Below are positions 22,061-30,100 of a stretch of 33,300 nt of DNA, piece after piece; position 1 is the stretch's first letter, and each line of letters opens with the position of its first letter. Made by a program: the position numbers and the translations under genes. The notes beneath the pieces were generated by a model. That model did no database searches. It was not told where the DNA came from and worked only from the letters and a program-made list of their open reading frames with translations. The stretch is from Akkermansia muciniphila (lineage in GTDB: Bacteria > Verrucomicrobiota > Verrucomicrobiia > Verrucomicrobiales > Akkermansiaceae), in assembly GCA_004557455.1 (NCBI GenBank), contig SFDX01000026.1, forward strand, positions 1-33,300, written 5' to 3'.

Positions 22061-23017
22061 TCAGTTTTTGTTGCGGAGGCTGCGGGAGATGCGGCGGAGG
22101 GTGCGGAAGAGGCCGTGGCCGTAAAAGCGCTCCAGAACGGAGAGGAGGCGTTGGAGACGGGTGCGGCGGACGGCGTGGGGGCCGCGGGCAAAAATAGCGG
22201 AAAACCAAGCCAGAAGCTCCTGCTCGGCGCGGTCGATGATTGAGGGGTCGGCCAAGGGCGGGGCGTTGAGGATAGTGACCATGCGCGCCGGGTCCTCGGC
22301 GAGAGCGAGGAGGTGCTCACGGAGAGCCTTCTCATTGGGGAAATCATCCGCCGAGATAAAAGCCTGCCTGTTAAATTCGGAAGCCACATCCGGGTTACCC
22401 CAGTAGACCGGGATGGTACGGGCACGGAGGGCATCCGGCAGCTTCTCCGTTTGGTAGCCCCGGTGCGACTCATTCTCATACACGATCGCGAAAAGATGCC
22501 CGTGCATGAACGCCTCCTTATCCTCCACACGGTAACCGATATTATTCATCAACGGCCCACCGCAGCTCACGCGGCGCTGCTTGTTGAGATTGCGCACAAT
22601 GCTGTTGCGCTTACGGCAAACGGGATTGCGGCACACAAAGGCGCAGAAATCCCGCTTCTCCGCCGCGAGAGACTCCGGCGTGTAGGGCGGACGAGCCTCC
22701 TGCGACAGCTCCCGGCGGTGCTTCGGCGTGGTCAGAGCATTGAAAAGCCAGTACGGCAGACGGTGGCAGCGATCCGACTCAATCGGCTCATGCGTCAGGC
22801 AGTAATCATACAGGTTGAGATTCGGTGCATGATTCTCCCCGGTGAGGAAGAGGCGGATGCCGTCGAATTGCTCATGCTTGTAGCTGAAATCCCCGCAGAT
22901 GAGGAGATCCGCCTCCGTGAAACGCTCCGGGGGCAGCAACTCGATGGAAGGGAAGTGCTCCCGAACCCACTCCCCGAGGATTCGGCATAAATCGGTATTA
23001 TCCGTGGCAATTCTCAT
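22061..23017 (-). CDS. GT10-family alpha-1,3/4-fucosyltransferase
   Basis: 318 residues. The GT10 donor-binding signature lies at 174-208: HLFAIVYENESHRGYQTEKL followed by DALRARTIPVYWGNPD, equivalent to the F-x-x-x-x-E-N-x-x-x-x-G-Y-x-T-E-K motif that binds GDP-fucose. The N-terminal half is the variable acceptor domain. The end (RLQRLLSVLERFYGHGLFRTLRRISRSLRNKN) is basic and amphipathic, as in bacterial homologues where it holds the enzyme at the membrane. It adds fucose to N-acetylglucosamine-containing glycans; in gut bacteria this can build Lewis-type structures. No other glycan genes are adjacent. Own promoter; divergent from nusA. Starts at ATG 23017 with AGGA eight bases upstream. Confidence 0.88.
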   Translation of the reverse strand: MRIATDNTDLCRILGEWVREHFPSIELLPPERFTEADLLICGDFSYKHEQFDGIRLFLTGENHAPNLNLYDYCLTHEPIESDRCHRLPYWLFNALTTPKHRRELSQEARPPYTPESLAAEKRDFCAFVCRNPVCRKRNSIVRNLNKQRRVSCGGPLMNNIGYRVEDKEAFMHGHLFAIVYENESHRGYQTEKLPDALRARTIPVYWGNPDVASEFNRQAFISADDFPNEKALREHLLALAEDPARMVTILNAPPLADPSIIDRAEQELLAWFSAIFARGPHAVRRTRLQRLLSVLERFYGHGLFRTLRRISRSLRNKN

Positions 23018-23038
23018 GATGCGTCCTGTGCTTTTCCC

Positions 23039-23067
23039 AGTCTATCATCCGGAGGAAGAGGTGTCAA
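23039..23067 (-). promoter_or_regulatory. promoter of the fucosyltransferase gene
   Basis: Minus strand: TTGACA (23067-23062), a 17-bp spacer and TAGACT (23044-23039). The predicted start is near 23032, giving a short leader of about 15 nt. Confidence 0.8.
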
Positions 23068-23160
23068 GCACCCTGTTGTGATTTTTTGTGCGGAGGGGGC
23101 AGGGGAGGAGCCGTGCGGGGATAAGTGCGTCATTTTTCTGCACAAAGGGCAGCATTGTTC

Positions 23161-23189
23161 TTGACAAACGCCCCCGGGCGGGATACAAT
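23161..23189 (+). promoter_or_regulatory. promoter of the nusA-infB-rbfA operon
   Basis: TTGACA at 23161-23166, a 17-bp GC-rich spacer and TACAAT at 23184-23189. The predicted start is near 23196, leaving a leader of about 96 nt before nusA. Confidence 0.85.
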
Positions 23190-23219
23190 GAGCGCGAAAG
23201 GTTCCGGTCTCATAGATTG

Positions 23220-23246
23220 GAGCGGGTCCGCGGCCCGCTCTTTTTT
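23220..23246 (+). terminator. intrinsic terminator-like hairpin in the nusA leader (candidate attenuator)
   Basis: GAGCGGG (23220-23226) pairs perfectly with CCCGCTC (23234-23240) around TCCGCGG and is followed directly by TTTTTT (23241-23246). It lies about 25 nt after the predicted transcription start and 45 nt before nusA. An adjacent hairpin (23204-23210 with 23214-23220) shares base 23220 with its stem, so the two may compete slightly. NusA stimulates pausing and termination, so this could give negative feedback; that is inference. Confidence 0.75.
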
Positions 23247-23291
23247 GTTGAGCCCGCACCGAGGAAAGCACCACACAGAAACAGCAAGCAC

Positions 23292-24587
23292 ATGGCCACC
23301 ACAGACATTTCCGCACTGATTGACTACTACGTACGCGAGAAAGACCTCACGCGCGAGTGTGTTCTCAAGGCATTAGAGGCATCCTTCCTGACGGCATACT
23401 CCAAGATGGTACCCGGTGCAGACCGCATACGGAAACTGCGCGCGGTGATCAACCCGCAGAAAGGCACGGTCAAGATTAAAGCCGTCATGACCATTGTGGA
23501 CGACGCCGAGTTCCGCGACCCCTATAACGAGATCAAGAACTCCGTGATTCAGGCCTCCCCGGCGGCAGCGGAAAAGAGCTTTAAGGTCGGTGACACGATT
23601 TCCGTGAACGTGACCCCCAAGGATTTCGGTCGCATTGCGGTACAGACGGCGCGACAGACCATGCAGCAGCGCATCCGCAAGGCAGAGCAGGAAATGCTGG
23701 CGGACAACTTCCGTGAGCGCGTGAACGAGGTGGTGACCGGTACGGTGAAGCGCTATGAGAAAGGCGACGTGATTGTGGAGGTAGACCGCTTTGAAGGCGT
23801 GATGCCGCAGCGCGAGCGCATTCCCGGCGAGGAGTACTCCCCCGGGGACAAGATGCGCTTCTTGGTCAAGGATGTGCGCGAGGACCGCAACCGCGGCACG
23901 AAAGAGCTCATCCTTTCCCGCAGCAGCAGCGAGCTGGTGCGCCGCCTCTTCGAGAGCGAGGTGGCCGAGATTGCGGACCGGACCATCAGCATCGTCACCG
24001 TGGTGCGCGAGCCCGGTTACCGCAGCAAGATGGTGGTGCGCACGGCGGACCCGAATGTGGACCCCATCGGAGCCTGCGTCGGCATCCGCGGCGTGCGCGT
24101 CAAGAACGTCGTCAACGAGTTGAACCATGAGAAAGTAGACATCTTGGAATACACGGACGACAAGGCCTCCATGGTGCTGCAGTCTCTGGATCCGATCAAC
24201 CCACTGGACGTGATCGTGGACGAGAAAACCCGCAAAGTGACAGTGGTGGTAGCGGACGATAAAGCCGCTGCGAAGGCGAAGGGCCGCCGCGGGCAGAACG
24301 TACGCCTGACGGGCCGCCTGATTTCCGCCAAGAACGAGCGCTGGGAGGTGCTGGTGGTACCGCACGACGCCGGCGCGGCAGCCAAGGCCTTGGCCAAGGA
24401 AGGCACCGTGGCGTTGGCCGAGAGCCTGGGCATCTCCGCCGAGATAGCCGGGCGCATTGTACAGGGCGGCTTCACCACCGTGGAGCAGATAGCAGGGGAC
24501 GACACGAACCCTGCGGATCTGGCGGAGGCTGCTCAAATTAGCGAAGCCGAGGCCGGTGAGATTATTGCCAAGGCCCGCAGTATCTGA
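23292..24587 (+). CDS. nusA: transcription termination/antitermination factor NusA
   Basis: 431 residues from ATG 23292. The N-terminal RNA-polymerase-binding domain (1-130, with ALEASFLTAYSKMV), the S1 domain (about 138-205, VVTGTVKRYEKGDVIVEV), KH1 (about 230-300, GACVGIRGVRVKNVVNEL) and KH2 (about 300-365, KAKGRRGQNVRLTGRLI) are in order. A single helix-hairpin-helix-like C-terminal region (375-431, LGISAEIAGRIVQGGFTTVEQIAG) follows. It controls pausing, termination and antitermination. An upstream in-frame extension to 23088 would cross the promoter and is rejected. First gene of the operon; rimP, usually just upstream, is absent. No Shine-Dalgarno precedes the start. Confidence 0.96.
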   Translation: MATTDISALIDYYVREKDLTRECVLKALEASFLTAYSKMVPGADRIRKLRAVINPQKGTVKIKAVMTIVDDAEFRDPYNEIKNSVIQASPAAAEKSFKVGDTISVNVTPKDFGRIAVQTARQTMQQRIRKAEQEMLADNFRERVNEVVTGTVKRYEKGDVIVEVDRFEGVMPQRERIPGEEYSPGDKMRFLVKDVREDRNRGTKELILSRSSSELVRRLFESEVAEIADRTISIVTVVREPGYRSKMVVRTADPNVDPIGACVGIRGVRVKNVVNELNHEKVDILEYTDDKASMVLQSLDPINPLDVIVDEKTRKVTVVVADDKAAAKAKGRRGQNVRLTGRLISAKNERWEVLVVPHDAGAAAKALAKEGTVALAESLGISAEIAGRIVQGGFTTVEQIAGDDTNPADLAEAAQISEAEAGEIIAKARSI

Positions 24588-24615
24588 TTAACCCATCATT
24601 TTTCTATACGATTTC

Positions 24616-26709
24616 ATGCCGGAAAAACCCAAGAAAAAGCCGGAGGTCCTGGACCTACTGGGCGGAAGTAAGAAGAAGAAGGCTGCGACCCCCGCGACGC
24701 CTGCGGCCGCGCCCGTTGCCGCCGGAAAGTCGGCGGCCCCCCGCAAGGAGGCGCTGGACCTGCTGAGCCCGCGCAAGACCAAGAGCCGCACGGCGGAGCA
24801 GCCCGCTGCACCGGCCCCCAAACCTACCCCCAAACCGGCGGCCGCCCAACCTGCCGCCCCGGCGCCGAAAGCTCCTGCACCTGCTCCCGCCGAGGCACCG
24901 GAAGCGGCTTCCGTTTCGGGCAACGTGATCAATGTTAAGGCCCCGATCTCCGTGTCCGAGCTGGCGAGCCTCATGGGCTTAAAGCCCTTCAAGCTCATTG
25001 CGGAGTTGCTGCCCATGGGCGTCTTTGCCAACCCGTCCACCATGCTGGACAACGACCAGATCTCCGCGCTGTGCGAGAAGCACGGCTTTGCGCACGAACG
25101 CGTACGCCGCGAAAAAGGCGCCGGGGTGAAGGCTGCCGCAGAACCCATCAAGGAACCGGAACCCGTGGCGGTGGAGGAGGAACCGGAGGACGCCCTGCGC
25201 CTGCGCACCCCCATCATCACTGTGATGGGCCACGTGGACCACGGTAAGACCTCCCTGCTGGACTACATCCGCCGCACGAAAGTCGTGGCGGGGGAGGCCG
25301 GCGGCATTACCCAGCACATCGGTGCTTATACCGTGCAGCACGGGGACCAGACCCTCACCTTCATCGACACTCCCGGCCACGCCATCTTTACCGAGATGCG
25401 AGCCCGCGGTGCGGATGTGACAGACATCGTGGTGCTGGTGGTGGCGGCCAACGACGGCATCATGCCGCAAACCAAAGAGGCCATCATGCACGCCAAGGCG
25501 GCCAACAAGACCATCATCGTGGCCGTGAACAAATGTGACCTGCCGGCGGCTGACCCCACGCGCGTGCGCACGCAGCTGATGGAGGAGGGGCTGATCCCCA
25601 CCGACTTCGGCGGCGACGTGGAATGCGTGGATGTATCCGCTGCCACGGGCGCGGGCATCGACAGCCTTCTGGACCTGCTCTGCCTGCAGGCGGAGGTGCT
25701 GGAACTGAAGGCCAACCCGCGCGCCAACTGCCGCGCTTCCATCATCGAATCTCGCTTGGAGCAGGGCAAGGGCAGCTCGGCCACGGTTATCGTGCAGAGC
25801 GGTACGCTCAAGGTCGGCACGCCCTTCATCTGCGGTGCGGCAGCGGGCAAGGTGAAGACCATGCTCAACGACCGCGGCGAGAAGATCAAGAAAGCCACGC
25901 CCGGCATGCCTGCGGAGATCTCCGGCTTTGAGGAGACCCCGAACGTGGGCGATGAGCTGGTGGCCATGAAGAATGACCGCGAGGCCCGCAAGCTTTCCGA
26001 AGAGCGCAAGGAGGAACAGCGCCGCGAGCGTTTGGCTACCCCCCGTCGCTCTCGACTGGAGGACATCACTTCCATCCTCAGCAACGGCGGGGACCAGAAG
26101 GCGATGCTCAACTTGGTGCTCAAAGCGGATGTGCAGGGCTCTGTGGAGGCCATCAAGAAGGCCCTGCTCGATATCGAGAGCGAGAAAGTGGAATGCCGCT
26201 TCATCGGTGCGGCCGCCGGCCCCATCTCGGAGAGCGATGTGCTGCTGGCTTCGTCATCGGACGCGATTATCCTGGGCTTCAACACCAAGGTAGAGTCAAA
26301 CGCCGTGCGCGTGGTGAAGCGCGAGGGCGTGCAGGTTAAGATTTTCTCCATCGTCTACGAGCTGATCGACCAAGTGAAGGACGCCATGCTCGGTCTGCTG
26401 GAGCCGGAGACCCGTGAGACGGTGCTCGGCCATGCAGAGGTGAAGCAGGTGTTCCGGGCCAATAAGGGCAAGGCCGCCGGTGCCTATGTGAGCGACGGCA
26501 AGATGCTGCGCACGGGTGAGGCACGCGTCATCCGCGACGGCCAGGTGGTCTTCGACGGCAAAATGTCCACCCTGCGTCGCTTCAAGGACGAGGTGCAGGA
26601 GGTCAAGGCCGGTCTGGAGTGCGGTATTCGCTTGGCCGACTACAACGATTACGAGGAGGGCGACGTCATCGAGTGTTACCTGCTCGAAAAGATTCAGCAA
26701 ACGCTCTGA
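24616..26709 (+). CDS. infB: translation initiation factor IF-2
   Basis: 697 residues. The N-terminal part is a low-complexity Ala/Pro/Lys linker (about 1-95), then an IF2_N-like helical module (ISVSELASLMGLKPFKLIAELL, about 113-155). The GTPase domain has G1 GHVDHGKT (205-212), G3 DTPGH (251-255) and G4 NKCD (305-308). Domains II, III and IV follow, ending in the fMet-tRNA-binding barrel (VFRANKGKAAGAYVSDGKM). It delivers initiator tRNA to the 30S subunit. It is shorter than the E. coli long form (890) because the N-terminal region is reduced. It lies 28 nt after nusA and 6 nt before rbfA. Confidence 0.97.
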   Translation: MPEKPKKKPEVLDLLGGSKKKKAATPATPAAAPVAAGKSAAPRKEALDLLSPRKTKSRTAEQPAAPAPKPTPKPAAAQPAAPAPKAPAPAPAEAPEAASVSGNVINVKAPISVSELASLMGLKPFKLIAELLPMGVFANPSTMLDNDQISALCEKHGFAHERVRREKGAGVKAAAEPIKEPEPVAVEEEPEDALRLRTPIITVMGHVDHGKTSLLDYIRRTKVVAGEAGGITQHIGAYTVQHGDQTLTFIDTPGHAIFTEMRARGADVTDIVVLVVAANDGIMPQTKEAIMHAKAANKTIIVAVNKCDLPAADPTRVRTQLMEEGLIPTDFGGDVECVDVSAATGAGIDSLLDLLCLQAEVLELKANPRANCRASIIESRLEQGKGSSATVIVQSGTLKVGTPFICGAAAGKVKTMLNDRGEKIKKATPGMPAEISGFEETPNVGDELVAMKNDREARKLSEERKEEQRRERLATPRRSRLEDITSILSNGGDQKAMLNLVLKADVQGSVEAIKKALLDIESEKVECRFIGAAAGPISESDVLLASSSDAIILGFNTKVESNAVRVVKREGVQVKIFSIVYELIDQVKDAMLGLLEPETRETVLGHAEVKQVFRANKGKAAGAYVSDGKMLRTGEARVIRDGQVVFDGKMSTLRRFKDEVQEVKAGLECGIRLADYNDYEEGDVIECYLLEKIQQTL

Positions 26710-26715
26710 TCCCGC

Positions 26716-27102
26716 ATGGCATCCCGCAGATTAGAAAAAGTCAACGAACTCCTCAAAAGGGAGATCGGCACCTACATTCAGAAGGAGTTTGAATGGCATG
26801 GCACCATCGTCTCCATTCTGGATGTGGAGGTGACGGAGGACTTGAAGGAAGGCCGCGTGTGGGTCGGTGTAGTGGGCCGCATGGCTCCTGCACAGGTGAT
26901 TGACAAACTCACGCGGCACCGGGGTGAGATTCAGCGCGCCCTGAGCAAGCGGGTTGTCCTGCGCTGCACGCCGCGCCTCACCTTCAAGCACGATGACTCG
27001 GCCCGCCGCGGGGTGGAGCTGGTGAATCTGTTGGAGGATATCGAAAAAAATCTACCGAAAGCACCCCCGTTGCCGGAAGGGGAGAGCGACCCGGAAATCT
27101 GA
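26716..27102 (+). CDS. rbfA: ribosome-binding factor RbfA
   Basis: 128 residues. The start (RRLEKVNELLKREIGTYIQKE) and the KH-like fold with VTEDLKEGRVWVGVVG and LSKRVVLRCTPRLTFKHDDSARRG match RbfA, where the last segment is the characteristic P-x-L-x-F-x-x-D-x-S motif. A short acidic/proline tail follows. It assists late 30S maturation and cold adaptation. The gap to infB is 6 nt and to the next gene 15 nt, so it belongs to the same transcript. Confidence 0.95.
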   Translation: MASRRLEKVNELLKREIGTYIQKEFEWHGTIVSILDVEVTEDLKEGRVWVGVVGRMAPAQVIDKLTRHRGEIQRALSKRVVLRCTPRLTFKHDDSARRGVELVNLLEDIEKNLPKAPPLPEGESDPEI

Positions 27103-27117
27103 GGCGAAGGCAGCTCC

Positions 27118-30100
27118 ATGGTGCGCAGGCTACCTATCAGGCGAAAGAGCATCGTGCTACCGGCATTGTGCTTGCTTGCGCTGCTCACCGTGATGTTAGG
27201 CGTGGCATGGCTCACTTGGGTGGGCATCCCGCGCCCCCTGCTGGACTACGCCTTGGCACAGGCCGAGCGGGAGGGAATTTACCTCTCTGCCGACGAAGCA
27301 AGATTGGCCCCGGACTTGGGTCTCGGCCTGAAGGTGGAGGGGGTGGAGCTGTACGCCGACCCTGCCCGCACCCAACGCTTGCTGCACTGTGATGATATCT
27401 CTGCCGGTGTGCGGCTCATGCCCCTGCTGTGCGGCGAGATCGTGCCTGTGCAGGTGGGGCTGGGTAAGGCGCGTATCAGCCTTCCGGTCGATGACAAAGG
27501 CCGAACGCTGGAGCTGACTACGGGCGGCATTGTACTGAACGGCGACCGTACGGGTGCCCTCGGCATTGCCACGGCCCACCTCTGTGTGCAGGATTTCTTG
27601 GACCTGAACTTCAGCGGCCGCATCAATCTACCCACCCCGGCGGAAACTCAGGACAAGAAGGAGGAAGAAGCCTCCCCCGTGGACATCGCGGCCCTGTTGC
27701 GGCGGAATCGCGAGCTGCTGTATGCCGTCTATGAGCGGGTCGAGAACCTGAAGTCCGCAGCTTCCCCGCACATCCATATCTACACCTCCGTGGGGCTCGG
27801 TAAATGGGATGGCACCGGTACCCTGCCGCTGCATGTTCGCACGCGTTTCGATATCGAGGCGCTGGAGGTGAAGCCCGTCTCCACCCTCGAGCTGCCGCCG
27901 CTCCCCGGAATGGAAGGCACGGAGGTGCAGGATCTGCCCGTCATTCACCTCCGGGACTTCAAGGCCGATGTGGAGTATCACGCCGGTCGCTTGCATGTTA
28001 ATAGTATATCTCTGCGCACGGTGAGCCCCGACACGGAGATTTCACTGCGCGGCGCTTATGACCTGAATACGCGGGAGGCCGCCCTGCAGATAGATGGGCA
28101 ACTCATGCTCTTCGACCTGCTCCGAACCCTCCTCGGGGATGATATCCCCCCCTTCCTGCACGGCATTCGCAGCAACGGTAAAATGCCGCTGGCCATCTCC
28201 GTGAGGGCCAACGCCGAACTCTCTGAGATTCCCGATGAGGCACCCAAGCGGGCTGAAGTGCGCGTGGAACTGGACCAGAAAGACCTGTACCTGGGCCCCA
28301 CGCTGTTGAAGCAGGCTTACCTTTCTTTTTTCTACAACGGGCAGCGTCTGCATGTGGATAAACTCAAGGTGCTGTTTGATGATAACCGCGGCATCGAAGG
28401 TATGTACAACACCGGCAAGGAAGCCGATGTGGCCTATCTGCACGGCGAGGTGGATGTGCAAGATGTGTTTGATATCGCGGAGTACTTCACCGGCTCCCCC
28501 GTGGAGCTTCCGGAGGGACTCACCCTAGGCAGCTCCCTGGGTTTCGATGCCAAACTGCGCTTTGCTGCATCCCCCGCTGCCGGGGAACCGACCCGCATTG
28601 AGGAGCTCATTCCGAGGGCGGAGTACGTGCACGCTGCCGTCCGCATGCCGGGACTCAGCTATGGGGATACGGAGCTTCTCGGGCCGCGCATCAGCTTGGT
28701 GGCGGAGGGCTGCCGGACGGGGTCGGCCATGGAGCTGCCCTGTGTGCAGCACGCCCGCGTACGCCTGTCGGCGGACAGTGTGCACTTGGGCTCGGGCGAG
28801 AATGCGCAGTCCCTCAGTGGGGTACAGGTGAATCTGAACGCACGCGAGCTGCAGCCGCCGACCGGGGAGAAGGCGTGGAGTGTAGCCGGTGTCGCCCTGC
28901 AGGCAGAGGCCGAGCATGCGGACGGCGGGGCTTGGCATGCAGAGCGACTCGCGCTCGCACTGGAGGAGCTGGTCCCTCCCCTGAACGAGGAGGCCGTGCA
29001 GCCGTGCCTGACCCTGACGGCGCGCCGTGTTTCCGGCAACGTCGGGGAGCTTTCCCTCAGCATTCCGACCGTTCGTCTGCAGGGGACATGTCGACTCCCG
29101 CAGGGGTGGGGGGCTATCGATCAGCTTTCACTCACCGGTGCCGCGGATTTTCTCGCCTTGGGCGAGGCGCGAGTTGACAATGCGGCGTTGAAGAAGCTGG
29201 AGCTGACCGGCATCCCGCTGAAGGGAGACAAGGCCTTCCGCCCGACACGGGTGGCACTGGAGCTCGGTACCGGGGCTTTCTCCTATGGCAGCCGTCAATA
29301 CGGCGAGCTTTCTGTGCGGGCTGATTCTCCGGAGGCGCATCAGGCGTCCCTTCAGTGCCTACTGGGAGAGGCGGAGACGGGGCAGGCGCTCTCCCTGGCC
29401 GTGGATTGGAGTGCGGATAACATCATTGGCCTGCAGAACATGCGCGCGGAGCTTCACCCTGCGGCTTTGGCGGATTTCCTGACGGCGGTCGGGGTGCAGA
29501 CGGAGGACATCCGCTGGCCGGAGGCGTTGACGCTGTCCGGCAGCGCCGGCTTGGGCTTGGCAGAGGATGGGGCTTGCCTGCATGCGGCAGAGGTACGGGT
29601 GGAGCTGCCTCACTTGGTGCGGACGTCCCACCGTGTTCCCATGCTTCGCGGGCGGGAGAACGAGGTCGCGTTGTCCCTGACGGCGCAGGCTCATCAGGAG
29701 AAGGCCGGTGGCCCCGTGCAGTACTCTGGCACCCTGCAGCTCACGCATCTTCCCGGCAAGCAGCAGCTCAACACGCAGTTCCGGGGGAGCTCGGCGGGGC
29801 AGGTGCACATTACCGGGGAGACGGACATTTTGCCGACTGTTATTGATGAGCTGTTGGACCTGAACGATGCGCACGAGATTATTCGTGATTTTCGCATGCC
29901 GGCGGGGGCACAGTCCAAGGTGTCGGATATTGATGTGACGATCGATTATTCGAACGGGCTCTCCCTGCACAGCGTCTGCCGCGCTGAGCTCCGGAACATC
30001 GAGTACCTCCTCGGTGGTATTGAGGCGGTCAAGGGACCGGACGGAAAACCTACGGGTGAGGAGGTGCTGAACAAGGAGGACGGAGTGCAGCCGTTTTCTG

